Positions 33,819 through 42,287 of a DNA stretch of 44,853 nt are shown piece by piece (the first letter of the stretch is position 1; every line of letters starts with the position of its first letter). Made by a program: the position numbers and the translations under genes. A model generated the notes under the pieces. That model was not told where the DNA came from. It searched no databases and saw nothing but the letters and a program-made list of their open reading frames with translations. This DNA comes from Desulfobulbaceae bacterium (GTDB lineage Bacteria; Desulfobacterota; Desulfobulbia; Desulfobulbales; Desulfocapsaceae): positions 1 to 44,853 of the forward strand of contig QZLB01000302.1 in assembly GCA_004796425.1 (NCBI GenBank), in the 5' to 3' direction.

Positions 33819-34136
33819 CCAGGGATTAGATAATTATGAAACCTGTAGTTACGGTGAAGCCCGGTATTGATCTCACGGCGACATAACGATATCACTTTGG
33901 TTGTGCAGATAAAATCTGCCAATACTTTGTTATCACTGACAGGGCCGGTGCGAGCGCTGAAGTGGTTTTTGGCATCGAAGGTGCGATACCCAAGGTGCTC
34001 AGTTCCTCAAGAGAAAACTCACTACTTCCGTTCTCTCTTCTTTCATGAAACAGTGAAGCAGGATCAGCGTGCGTCGTTGAAAAAAGTTGCCAACAATTAA
34101 CATTTGGCTATAATGGAAAATGTTAAAGGAGGAAAT
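33819..34136. other. Gene-free interval before the ArsR cassette
   Basis: About 318 bases. The only open frames are short and lack ribosome sites. The last 60 bases carry the promoter and operator of the ArsR gene (34087-34126). I see no terminator after the permease. Confidence 0.5.
34087..34126 (+). promoter_or_regulatory. Promoter with overlapping ArsR-type operator
   Basis: -35 TTGCCA (34087-34092), a 16-base spacer and a perfect -10 TATAAT (34109-34114). A 9-bp inverted repeat, TTAACATTT (34097-34105) and AAATGTTAA (34118-34126), flanks the -10 box with 12 bases between its arms. A repressor bound there would block RNA polymerase, the usual ArsR/SmtB autoregulation. AAAGGAGG for the arsR start begins at the operator's end. 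Confidence 0.75.
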
Positions 34137-34469
34137 ATGGAATCGATCAATCTATCGTTTCTACATGGTAACCACGACCGGCAACATTACGAACTACGAG
34201 CCGCTGTTCTTAAAGCTTTGGCGCATCCGTCCCGGCTTATGATCATCGATGAACTGTCCCGCGGCGAGCGGACGGTGCAAGAGCTTACCGAGTTGGTGGG
34301 GCATGATATATCAACGGTATCCAAGCACCTGCATCTCTTGAAGACCAGTAATATGCTCGAAGCAGATAAACGAGGCAAACAGGTCTATTATCGACTCAGG
34401 ATACCCTGTATTGTGAATTTTTTTCACTGTCTTGAAGCGGTCATCGCTGCCGATCGGAACAGCAGGTAA
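34137..34469 (+). CDS. ArsR/SmtB-family transcriptional repressor
   Basis: A 110-residue winged-helix regulator with LKALAHPSRLMIIDELSRGE, QELTELVGHDISTVSKHLHLL as recognition helix, and a wing of RGKQVYYRLR. It lacks the ELCVC arsenite box. Two cysteines in the last helix (IPCIVNFFHC) could form another sensing site. The start at 34137 has a perfect AAAGGAGG; the frame from 34104 is within the promoter. It should repress itself and the downstream permease and thioredoxin, with the inducer unknown. Confidence 0.9.
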   Translation: MESINLSFLHGNHDRQHYELRAAVLKALAHPSRLMIIDELSRGERTVQELTELVGHDISTVSKHLHLLKTSNMLEADKRGKQVYYRLRIPCIVNFFHCLEAVIAADRNSR

Positions 34470-34531
34470 TGAACGGTCTTAGGATTCAGGTAATAACTAA
34501 TTGTTGGCGTTTTTGCCAAAGGTAATAGTGT

Positions 34532-35608
34532 ATGGCGTATAAAGCCTTAAAAATCGGATGGTGGAAAGAAGCACTGCGATCGCGGCTCTCCCACGTGCCT
34601 GGTGTTCATCTGTTCATTTTGTTGACCGGTCTTGCGTTGTGGTTTCAGATTTATCGGCAGCTTGCGCCTTTTGCTTCCTGGTTTGTAGAATTCTTGCCGG
34701 TAGACAAGTATTCCCATCTTGGCAACGCGATGCAGTTTTTCATCTATGATACGCCCAAAGTTTTAATGCTCCTGGTGCTGATTGTGTTTTTTGTCGGGGT
34801 TCTCCGTTCTTTTGTCACGGTCGATTGGACCAGGAGAACCCTGGCTCGACACAAGGGAATAACGGCTTATGTGCTGGCAGCGCTGCTTGGTGTGATTACC
34901 CCCTTTTGTTCATGTTCGGCGGTTCCCCTTTTCATGGGTTTTGTCACGGCGGGGATACCGCTTGGTATTACATTTGCGTTTCTGGTTTCGGCACCAATGG
35001 TAAACGAAATAGCCCTGGTCATGCTCTTTGGTTTACTTGGCTGGAAGGTGGCTTTGCTGTACTTTGTCACCGGAGTTTCAATTGCCATAGGGGCTGGCGT
35101 GATCCTGGGAAAGATGGAACTTGATCATCTCCTTGAAGAGTGGGTGCTCAACGTACGGGCGGGTCAAAGTGGTCCAAGCTCGATGAAGATGTCCTGGTCT
35201 GATCGAATACGGTTCGGTATTGATGCGGTCAGGGATATTGTTGGCAGAGTCTGGCTGTATGTGGTGATTGGTATTGCAGTGGGGGCAACCATCCATGGCT
35301 ATGTTCCCGAAGGGTATCTTTCAAGCCTGATGGGGCGAGATAACTGGTGGAGTGTGCCGGTATCGATATTGGTAGGCGTGCCGATGTATGCCAATGCGGC
35401 GGGTGTCATACCGGTGGTGGAGGCCCTTCTTGGTAAAGGTGCATCACTGGGAACCGTCATAGCCTTTATGATGAGTGTGATTGCACTTTCCCTTCCTGAA
35501 ATGATTATCTTGAGGAAGGTACTGAAACCAAAGCTTATTATCTTGTTCGCGGCAGTGGTGGCTACCGGCATACTTTGTGTCGGGTATTTATTTAATAGTG
35601 TTATTTGA
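34532..35608 (+). CDS. ArsP-like permease (DUF318 family)
   Basis: A 358-residue inner-membrane permease of the PF03773 type with about eight membrane segments in two halves. The family motif is GVITPFCSCSAVPLFMGF, with Cys126 and Cys128. A matching second-half segment is SVPVSILVGVPMYANAAG. Some members (ArsP) export trivalent organoarsenicals; others move unknown solutes. The gene is 62 bases after arsR and is followed by a CxxC thioredoxin after 7 bases. The three-gene set is common in anaerobes. Confidence 0.88.
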   Translation: MAYKALKIGWWKEALRSRLSHVPGVHLFILLTGLALWFQIYRQLAPFASWFVEFLPVDKYSHLGNAMQFFIYDTPKVLMLLVLIVFFVGVLRSFVTVDWTRRTLARHKGITAYVLAALLGVITPFCSCSAVPLFMGFVTAGIPLGITFAFLVSAPMVNEIALVMLFGLLGWKVALLYFVTGVSIAIGAGVILGKMELDHLLEEWVLNVRAGQSGPSSMKMSWSDRIRFGIDAVRDIVGRVWLYVVIGIAVGATIHGYVPEGYLSSLMGRDNWWSVPVSILVGVPMYANAAGVIPVVEALLGKGASLGTVIAFMMSVIALSLPEMIILRKVLKPKLIILFAAVVATGILCVGYLFNSVI

Positions 35609-35615
35609 GGGTGGT

Positions 35616-35849
35616 ATGCAGGAAATAAAAGTATTGGGGGCCGGGTGTAAACGGTGTGATGAGTTGGAGAAACGTATTAATCGTCTGGTTGATCAAAAAG
35701 GAGCCGAGGTGAGGGTGAGCAAAGTCTCCGATTTTCAAAAGATGGCTGAGCTTGGTGTGTTTTCCACTCCCGGTGTGGTGGTCAACGGGGAGGTCAAAGC
35801 GGTGGGAAGGGTGCCGCGTGATGAAGAAATTCTTGAGTGGATCAGCTGA
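35616..35849 (+). CDS. Small thioredoxin-fold protein (redox-active disulfide protein 2 type)
   Basis: A 77-residue glutaredoxin-like protein. The active site is GAGCKRCDEL, with Cys11 and Cys14, and the cis-proline region is FSTPGVVVNGEV. This TM0996/MTH895-like group is regularly encoded beside DUF318 permeases. It probably reduces or hands over a thiol-bound substrate for the transporter. The start at 35616 follows GAGGGTGGT; the longer frame from 35577 lies within the permease gene. Confidence 0.9.
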   Translation: MQEIKVLGAGCKRCDELEKRINRLVDQKGAEVRVSKVSDFQKMAELGVFSTPGVVVNGEVKAVGRVPRDEEILEWIS

Positions 35850-35914
35850 TTGTGCAATCGGTGGTTCTTCGATTGGAACAACCGTCCATCCTGCGATGAT
35901 AAAATTGTTGAAAG

Positions 35915-35937
35915 TATCCTCCTGAGAGGGAAGGATA
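35915..35937 (+). repeat. Hairpin in the moaA leader / after the thioredoxin gene
   Basis: TATCCT (35915-35920) pairs with AGGATA (35932-35937), extended by CC/GG with one bulged A. It is 66 bases past the thioredoxin stop and could be its terminator, though no T tract follows. I could not match the 208-base moaA leader to a riboswitch class. Confidence 0.4.
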
Positions 35938-36057
35938 GAGAAAAATATCAGTCATCTCTTGAATGTTGATCTGCGGTCCCGAAGGCTCATAAGAACGGCT
36001 TTGGGTCAGCAGGATAACCAGGTTCGAATCGTTCAACTATCGAACAGGAGAACATTT

Positions 36058-37089
36058 ATGTCACAAAGCCGGCGGCCCAGCCCTGTGAACGCTTCCCGTC
36101 ACGGAAAAAACAACACGCTGGTTGATAATCATGGCAGGGCCATTACCTATCTAAGGCTGGCGATCACCGATCGATGTAATCTGAGGTGCCGGTATTGTAT
36201 GCCGGAAACGGGAGTGGAGTCGGTTGATCATAGCGAAACGCTGCGCTACGAAGAGTTGAAACAGCTCGTATCGATTTTGTTGCCAATGGGAATTGAAAAA
36301 ATCCGTATCACCGGCGGTGAGCCATTGGTTCGGCGTGGCTGCGTTGACTTCATGAAGTCTCTTAAAGAAGATCTGGGAGTTGAACAGATTTATCTGACGA
36401 CCAACGGAGTTGAAGTCGGAAGATATCTGCCGCAAATGAAGGCGCTGGGTATCGCTGGTATAAACTTGAGTTTGGATACGCTAAATTCACAGCACTATCT
36501 TGCCATCACCAGGCGCGATTTCTTTAACCGGGTATACCAGGCTCTGCAAGAAATCCTCACCGCGCACATTCCGCTCAAAATAAATTCGGTCGTTGCCCAC
36601 TGGACCACCGATGATGAAATACTACACCTTGCGGCACTTGCGCAAAAAGAGGCTTTAACCCTTCGATTTATTGAACACATGGAGTTCTCGGGCAATCAAG
36701 GTGAATTCACCCACGGTAAAGAAAAATTATTCAACCGTATCGCGAGATTGTTGCCTGATTACCAGGAAATTGATCAGCCCGATTTTTCTACAGCGCGACT
36801 TTTTGAACACCCTGGTTTTGCTGGTAAAATCGGAATTATTGAAGGGCATTCAAGAAGTTTTTGTGGGACCTGCAATAAGATTCGAATTACTCCGCAGGGT
36901 ATGCTCAAAGCCTGTCTTTATGACAATGGTGTACTTGATTTGCGTGAAATGCTTCGGAGTGGGGTCAAAGATCAACTGATTAGTTGCCGAATACAAGAAT
37001 GTCTCGAAGCCCGTTATGCCAACGGTCGGGTTGCACAGGATTCGTGTCAACTGAACAATCATCAATCAATGGCATCAATCGGCGGATGA
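36058..37089 (+). CDS. moaA: GTP 3',8-cyclase MoaA
   Basis: A 343-residue radical SAM enzyme that starts molybdenum cofactor synthesis by rearranging GTP. The N-terminal cluster motif is DRCNLRCRYCMPE, with Cys40/44/47. The C-terminal second cluster is FCGTCNKIRITPQGMLKAC, and the protein ends in the essential Gly-Gly. ITGGEPLVRRG lies after the first motif. ATG 36058 has AGGAGA 7 bases upstream; a frame from 35959 has no support. The moaC partner is not in the window. moeA follows after 18 bases. Confidence 0.95.
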   Translation: MSQSRRPSPVNASRHGKNNTLVDNHGRAITYLRLAITDRCNLRCRYCMPETGVESVDHSETLRYEELKQLVSILLPMGIEKIRITGGEPLVRRGCVDFMKSLKEDLGVEQIYLTTNGVEVGRYLPQMKALGIAGINLSLDTLNSQHYLAITRRDFFNRVYQALQEILTAHIPLKINSVVAHWTTDDEILHLAALAQKEALTLRFIEHMEFSGNQGEFTHGKEKLFNRIARLLPDYQEIDQPDFSTARLFEHPGFAGKIGIIEGHSRSFCGTCNKIRITPQGMLKACLYDNGVLDLREMLRSGVKDQLISCRIQECLEARYANGRVAQDSCQLNNHQSMASIGG

Positions 37090-37107
37090 TCGTTTGCGGG
37101 GTAGGGC

Positions 37108-38313
37108 ATGATTTCCGTTGAAAAAGCGCTTGAAATTCTCGAGGCAAATGTTCCTGAGCCTAAGAGAGTTGAGATCAGACTTGAAGATGCGTTGGGAATG
37201 ATACTATTTTCTGACCTTGTTTCCCCCGAATCAGCTCCTCGATTTACGAACTCTGCGATGGATGGCTACGCGGTGAGATGGAGCGACTGTTGTGGTATTG
37301 CAAGTAATGGGCCGAAGATTCTGCAGGTGCACGGTGAGAGTCAGGCGGGAGTACCGTTTTTCGGGACCGTGCAACCCGGTGAGGCCATACGGATCAGTAC
37401 CGGAGCTATGCTCCCTGAGGGAGCGGATAGTGTTGTCAAAGTCGAAGATACGGAGGAAGCCCCATCGGGGGTGAAGATTCTCGCGACTCCTATTCACGGG
37501 CAAAATGTAAGGGTGGAGGGGGAGGAATTTAAAGCGGGCGCGTTTCTCTTTGCCAAAGGCACCAGGGTTGGCCCGAGAGAGCTGGCGATGTTTGCCGCGG
37601 TAGGGGTGAAGACAATACCGGTATATAGATCGCCGCGCGTATCACTACTGATTACTGGTACGGAATTGGCTGAACCCGATAGTGAACTGATCAAACCGTA
37701 TCAAATCAGAGATTCCAACACCATCATGTTGTCCTCGGCAACCAACGATTCCGGGGCACATCTCAATAAAATTTGCCATGTGGAAGATGACCTGGCTCAG
37801 ACCATCCAGGTGATGGAGGAACTGCTCACTGAAACCGATATCTTGCTCTGTTCAGGGGGTGTTTCAGTCGGCCGGCATGATCATGTGAAGGATGCTGCAG
37901 AGGCGGTTGGGTTTTCAGAGTTATTCTGGAAGATCAGGCAGAAGCCGGGTAAACCACTCTATGTCGGACGTCGGCAGGACACCCTTTTGTTCGGCTTGCC
38001 GGGGAATCCTGTATCCGCATTTATGTGCTTTTATCATTATGTCCGGCCAGTCCTGGCTCGTTTGCAGGGTAGTAGTAATGAGTATCGTTCGATGACCGCT
38101 CGTGTCGGTTTCCAGATTAAAAATCATGGCAATCGTACCAATTTTATCCGGGTCAAAGTCGCAAAGGAGCCAAACGAGTTGGCCTGCATCAAGGAGATTG
38201 CTCAGCAGGGTTCTCACATGTTGAGTTCGATTACTACCGCAGACGGCTACATAATCCTGGAACCGGGAGCACTACTTGAGCCGGGAGAACTGGTGGAGGT
38301 CGCACTGTTCTAG
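37108..38313 (+). CDS. moeA: Molybdopterin molybdenumtransferase MoeA
   Basis: A 401-residue enzyme that inserts molybdate into adenylated molybdopterin. Visible signatures are FTNSAMDGYAVR, RISTGAMLPEGADSVVKVED, the MoCF-binding SGGVSVGRHDHVKD and LFGLPGNPVSAF. Domain order and length match bacterial MoeA (gephyrin E-domain). It lies 18 bases after moaA, so the two form an operon. MogA/MoaB is not seen here. Confidence 0.95.
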   Translation: MISVEKALEILEANVPEPKRVEIRLEDALGMILFSDLVSPESAPRFTNSAMDGYAVRWSDCCGIASNGPKILQVHGESQAGVPFFGTVQPGEAIRISTGAMLPEGADSVVKVEDTEEAPSGVKILATPIHGQNVRVEGEEFKAGAFLFAKGTRVGPRELAMFAAVGVKTIPVYRSPRVSLLITGTELAEPDSELIKPYQIRDSNTIMLSSATNDSGAHLNKICHVEDDLAQTIQVMEELLTETDILLCSGGVSVGRHDHVKDAAEAVGFSELFWKIRQKPGKPLYVGRRQDTLLFGLPGNPVSAFMCFYHYVRPVLARLQGSSNEYRSMTARVGFQIKNHGNRTNFIRVKVAKEPNELACIKEIAQQGSHMLSSITTADGYIILEPGALLEPGELVEVALF

Positions 38314-38715
38314 CCAGTGGTACTATCTTGGCGATGGTTGCTGGCCTTGGGGCATTAAAGCCCTCTGCGATCACCCCATCTTACCATCGCGCCTCGCCTT
38401 ATAGAAGAGAACGTTTAGAGAGGTCCTTATTATCATGCATTTTTGGTTCGGAAGGTTTTTTTGCCTTCATTTGCTCAATGAGATGATCATCACTTAGTGG
38501 CCGCAATGTGTTCTCGAATTTTTCCCTGAGAAAAACGTTTGGCCCGTCGCTTGTACTTCATTCGCTTTTTTGATTCAATTAAATAAAAACGAGAAAGGTG
38601 TTCTGTGTAATACTCGGCAGAACGCTTTGTGTTGGTGTTTTACTATACCGAAATTACGTTGTTTTTCTGTATTTTGGAGGTTCTGTTCCCAGCGTTTGAT
38701 GTTGAGAGGTTTCAT
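38314..38715. other. Gene-free interval between moeA and the SH3-domain gene
   Basis: About 402 bases with no ORF I believe. It holds a structured segment at 38331-38390, an IR GTTCTG/CAGAAC near 38600-38623 and AT-rich sequence that probably contains the promoter of the SH3 operon. A GTG-started extension of the SH3 gene from 38629 has no ribosome site. Confidence 0.5.
38331..38390. repeat. Nested hairpin structure after moeA
   Basis: GCGATGGT (38331-38338) is perfectly complementary to ACCATCGC (38383-38390). Inside lies GGGC/GCCC (38350-38353 with 38360-38363, loop ATTAAA). It may end the moaA-moeA transcript or belong to a small RNA. No T tract follows. Confidence 0.45.
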
Positions 38716-39132
38716 ATGGCACAGATGAATGTACAGGTTAAAGAGTTGTTAATTCGTGATAAACCCTCTTTTCTCGGAAAAGGTGTGAGAAAAGTGTTCT
38801 ATGGGCAACAGTTGGTGGTGACCAGCGAGGCTGAAGACTGGGTAGAGGTTCGAGTGTCTGGCATAAACGGATGGGTACACCGTACTGCTCTGACATCAAA
38901 GAAAATAATTTTGGAATCGGGAGCAAAACGAGCAGAGGTTACGGCTAGCGATGATGAGATAACCATCGCCGGCAAAGGGTTCAACCAACAGATAGAAAAT
39001 GATTTCCGAAAGAAGAATGGCAGCAAGGGCTTTGGTTGGGTCGATCAAGCCGAGAATTACACGGTATCGAGTCGGGAAATTGCACAATTCCTCAGAGATG
39101 GTCAGCTGGCACCTGAGGGAGGTGGTTCATGA
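38716..39132 (+). CDS. Bacterial SH3-domain protein
   Basis: A 138-residue protein. Its first 65 residues form a bacterial SH3 (SH3b) fold: VQVKELLIRDKPSFLGKG, GQQLVVTSEAEDWVEVRV and GINGWVHRTAL. The rest is charged and ends in a segment shared by relatives beside M48 proteases (FGWVDQAENYTVSS). No signal peptide is visible from ATG 38716, which has GAGAGG 6 bases upstream. SH3b domains often bind peptidoglycan peptides, but a cytoplasmic product would argue for another role. It overlaps the M48 gene by 4 bases. Confidence 0.75.
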   Translation: MAQMNVQVKELLIRDKPSFLGKGVRKVFYGQQLVVTSEAEDWVEVRVSGINGWVHRTALTSKKIILESGAKRAEVTASDDEITIAGKGFNQQIENDFRKKNGSKGFGWVDQAENYTVSSREIAQFLRDGQLAPEGGGS

Positions 39133-40067
39133 AAACAATAAATCGTCGCCATTTCCTCTCCACGGCCTCCCGGATGGGAGCGGCAGGAATCGGCTTGAGT
39201 CTGTACGCAGGTTTTCTGCAGGGGTGTGTCAGCCGGTCGGGTAATATTACGAGTATTTCGTTTGATCCCCAGGCGGTCGTCGATATCTTTAAAGCGGGGT
39301 CGAAGGTGATGGAAGATTTTACTCCCGAGCAGGAGTACTATATCGGCAGGACCATTGGTGCTTTGATCTTTACTCAGTACAAAGCCTATCCAGCTGCTAA
39401 TCCGAACCGTTATGTAAACCTGGTTGGCCAAACACTGGCGCAATATTCAGAGTTGCCACTACTGTTTAATGGCTACCATTTTATGATTCTTGATTCTGAA
39501 GAAATTAATGCCTTTGCCACACCAAGCGGCCTGATCCTGATCACCCGGGGAATGGTGCGCTGTTGTCGTGATGAAGATATGCTGGCCGCCATCCTTGCCC
39601 ATGAAATTGCCCATGTCCAGTATCGAGATGGTTTGAACGCTATTCAGAAGAGTAGAGTGACAGAACTTGGCACCTTATTGGCTCGGGAGGGGGCTGAAAA
39701 TTTTGGTCCATCAGTTATGGGGGGGAGGGGGTCTGCCTCTCTTCAGGTTTTTCAGATGTTTGAGGGATCCATCGACGATATTTTCAAAAAGCTGGTTGTC
39801 AATGGTTATTCTCGATCGCAGGAATACCAGGCTGACCAGGGAGCCTTGGAAATACTCAAGAGAACCGGCTATCCGCCCGTTTCTCTCAAAACAGTTCTTA
39901 CCGAAATGGAAAATCGGTTGGTCAAGGGCAAAAAGGATTTTGCGGCGACCCATCCACCTCCTGAGAAGAGGATTGATCAATTGAGCGATTCTCAGTTAGT
40001 GAGTGGTCCTGTTCCGCCGGTCTCAGCAAGAGTAGAGCGCTTTCGCCGAAACCTCCAAGGGGTATGA
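39129..40067 (+). CDS. Tat-exported M48-family metalloprotease, possible lipoprotein
   Basis: A 312-residue zinc protease. The N-terminus has the twin-arginine motif NRRHFLST, a hydrophobic stretch and LQGC at 30-33, which could be a lipobox with Cys33 as lipid site. The catalytic motif is HEIAH at 158-162, and the third zinc ligand Glu is in SRSQEYQAD. The C-terminal HPPPEKRIDQL is typical of BepA/LoiP-like M48 proteases that manage outer-membrane proteins. It overlaps the SH3 gene by 4 bases at its start and the cyclase gene by 4 bases at its end (ATGA), so all three are translationally coupled. Confidence 0.9.
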   Translation: MKTINRRHFLSTASRMGAAGIGLSLYAGFLQGCVSRSGNITSISFDPQAVVDIFKAGSKVMEDFTPEQEYYIGRTIGALIFTQYKAYPAANPNRYVNLVGQTLAQYSELPLLFNGYHFMILDSEEINAFATPSGLILITRGMVRCCRDEDMLAAILAHEIAHVQYRDGLNAIQKSRVTELGTLLAREGAENFGPSVMGGRGSASLQVFQMFEGSIDDIFKKLVVNGYSRSQEYQADQGALEILKRTGYPPVSLKTVLTEMENRLVKGKKDFAATHPPPEKRIDQLSDSQLVSGPVPPVSARVERFRRNLQGV

Positions 40068-42208
40068 TCTCCACATCAGATAATAAGCGATCTCTGTATA
40101 ATCTGCTTTTTTCAGCCACCATTTTTGGTATGGCTTTTGCTGGCTGGTGGGCTGGATTTTTCAGTTCATGGGAGTTGCGAACATCTGATTATGCCGTGCG
40201 TTATTTTGCCAAAGCTTCTTCCCGTTCCCAAGAAATCGTACTGGTTGCACTCGATCAAAAAAGTTTAGCATGGGTTCATGAGAATTTATCAATCACCTGG
40301 CCTTGGCCAAGAGAACTGCATGGGGCGGTCTTGTCACCATTGTCCGAGTTTGGGACCAAGGCGGTCGGAGTCGATGTACTTTTCACAGAACCTTCGGCTT
40401 TTGGCGTCAGTGACGACCAAAAGCTCGCCTCTTCATTGCAGAGCAATCCAACCGCACTCGGTTCAGTTTCATTTGGTAAATCAGGCAATCAGGCGAGCTG
40501 GCCGACTTCGTTTCCGACTTCCAACCTGAAATACATCCAACATTCAGAGCCCGGCAGCTTTCTGCCAGAAGCATCTTACGGGCTGCTGCCAATCGATGTT
40601 TTGGCACAATCTGCGAAACTACTCTGTAATGTCGCACAACGGCCGGACGATGATGGTGCTTATCGGCGATTGCAGCCGTTCACCCTGTTTGACAACCGTC
40701 TGGTGGCAGCGCTCGGTATAGGCATTTTTCTGGCCGACCAACCAAATGAGCTGATATCCTTTCAACGAGCTGAAATTGCCATTGGTGAGAACTTGCGTAT
40801 TCCGTTGGATAAAAGTGGTCGAGCGATGTTGAAATTTTACGGGCCATCCGGAACGGTATTTCCGACAATCAGTGCAGGAGCATTGATTGATTATCATCTG
40901 GCGGTGGGCACTGATAAAATTAAGAAAGGGGAAGAACTTAAAAAAATTATTGCGAGTCGCTATGTGATTTATGGTTTTACGGCGCCAGGCTTGCGTGATT
41001 TGCGGCCCTCACCTGTGGGCAGTACGATGCCCGGTATAGAGCTGCATGCAACGATGCTGAATAATGTGCTTGAAGAAGATTTTCTCAAAGCAGTATCTCC
41101 GTTGACACAGTGGACAGCAATGGGATTGATTCTGATTCTACTTTCTGTGCTGCTGGGTAAAGTGACTTCATTCTGGCAGCAGGCAGGGGTTATTCTGGCT
41201 GCACTCCTGTTCCCCCCAGCTCTCTATATCCTCTTGTACCTCAACGGTTTCATCGCAGAACTGGTAGTGGCAGAAAGTGTCATCATTGCCATGGTTTCAT
41301 GCATGGTGCTCATTAATTATTATACGGTTGGGCGGGAACGGCGGTTTATCAAGCATTCGTTCAGGCATTATTTGAGCCCCGCCGTTGTTGAGGAACTGAT
41401 AAAGGATCCTTCCCGGTTGGCACTGGGGGGGGAACGCCGTGAGCTGACAATTTTATTTTCAGACCTTGAGGATTTCACGAGAATTTCCGAACAGGTATCT
41501 CCGGAGGATCTTGCCCGGTTGCTTAATGAATTTTTAACAGAAATGACCGACATAATTTTGGAGGAAAATGGGACCATTGATAAATATGAGGGTGATGCCA
41601 TCATTGCATTCTGGAATGCGCCTCTACCGGTGGAGCACCATCAGCAGAAGGCGGTCAATTCGGCTCTGCGCTGCCAGCAGAGGCTTGCTCAGATGCGGTC
41701 AGGACTGCGTAGGCAATATGGTTGTGAATTGCACATGCGAATTGGTATTAACAGTGGTCCGGCAGTTATCGGCAACTTTGGTTCCAGTCGTCGCTTCGAC
41801 TATACCATGCTGGGAGATGCCGTAAATCTTGCCGCTCGTCTTGAGGGGATCAACAAACTCTTTGGCACCTACACGATGATCTCGGAGTTCACGAATATCC
41901 ACCTTGATGAAACAATGCATTCCAGAAGACTTGGGGCGGTCCAGGTAATCGGCAGAGATGAACCGGTGATGGTGTATGAGCCGTTGGAGAAAGATCGATG
42001 GTTGGATCATCGTGACCGCTTTGAACGATTTGAGCAAGGGTTGCAGGCTTTTGAAAATGGTGCATATCAGCAGGCCCTTGAGTTTTTCGGACCGCTTTCA
42101 CCCGAGGATCAACCTGCCAAACGATACAGCGAAGTCTGTCTGACGTTGTGTGCGGGGCAAACGGTTGCGTATATGGCCGATACCATTTGGCTGCAGCAAT
42201 CGAAATAG
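40064..42208 (+). CDS. CHASE2-domain class III adenylate/guanylate cyclase
   Basis: A 714-residue membrane signalling enzyme. A first membrane segment (about 15-35) leads to a periplasmic CHASE2 sensor (about 50-345, with VLVALDQKSLAW and WPWPRELHG). Three membrane segments follow (about 347-425), then a class III cyclase domain with the metal Asp residues in LFSDLEDFTR, KYEGDAIIAFW, and DYTMLGDAVNLAARLEG near the end. The Lys and Asp in the substrate positions favour ATP, so cAMP is the likely product. Extracytoplasmic sensing next to an envelope protease suggests envelope surveillance, which is inference. Confidence 0.92.
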   Translation: MISTSDNKRSLYNLLFSATIFGMAFAGWWAGFFSSWELRTSDYAVRYFAKASSRSQEIVLVALDQKSLAWVHENLSITWPWPRELHGAVLSPLSEFGTKAVGVDVLFTEPSAFGVSDDQKLASSLQSNPTALGSVSFGKSGNQASWPTSFPTSNLKYIQHSEPGSFLPEASYGLLPIDVLAQSAKLLCNVAQRPDDDGAYRRLQPFTLFDNRLVAALGIGIFLADQPNELISFQRAEIAIGENLRIPLDKSGRAMLKFYGPSGTVFPTISAGALIDYHLAVGTDKIKKGEELKKIIASRYVIYGFTAPGLRDLRPSPVGSTMPGIELHATMLNNVLEEDFLKAVSPLTQWTAMGLILILLSVLLGKVTSFWQQAGVILAALLFPPALYILLYLNGFIAELVVAESVIIAMVSCMVLINYYTVGRERRFIKHSFRHYLSPAVVEELIKDPSRLALGGERRELTILFSDLEDFTRISEQVSPEDLARLLNEFLTEMTDIILEENGTIDKYEGDAIIAFWNAPLPVEHHQQKAVNSALRCQQRLAQMRSGLRRQYGCELHMRIGINSGPAVIGNFGSSRRFDYTMLGDAVNLAARLEGINKLFGTYTMISEFTNIHLDETMHSRRLGAVQVIGRDEPVMVYEPLEKDRWLDHRDRFERFEQGLQAFENGAYQQALEFFGPLSPEDQPAKRYSEVCLTLCAGQTVAYMADTIWLQQSK

Positions 42209-42287
42209 ATGAGAGACTCCTCTGATTGAATCAGGTGACCTAAATCTCTGCGCACTGAAAACTGGTGGGCCGTTGTCTCGTCAAAGG

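Noticed and set aside
33867-34100. 77-codon open frame between the SLC13 and ArsR genes
   Set aside because: No ribosome site, no recognisable family, and it runs into the ArsR promoter.
35919-35935. CTGAGA-containing stem suggesting a TPP riboswitch
   Set aside because: The other conserved TPP parts (the second arm and the GGGG-type ends) are missing and the downstream gene is moaA.
36020-36035. GGTTCGAATC resembling a tRNA T-arm
   Set aside because: No acceptor, D-arm or anticodon arm can be drawn around it; it lies in the moaA leader.
38629-38715. Hydrophobic N-terminal extension of the SH3 gene from a GTG start
   Set aside because: No ribosome site, no positive N-terminal charge, and ATG 38716 has GAGAGG at the right distance.
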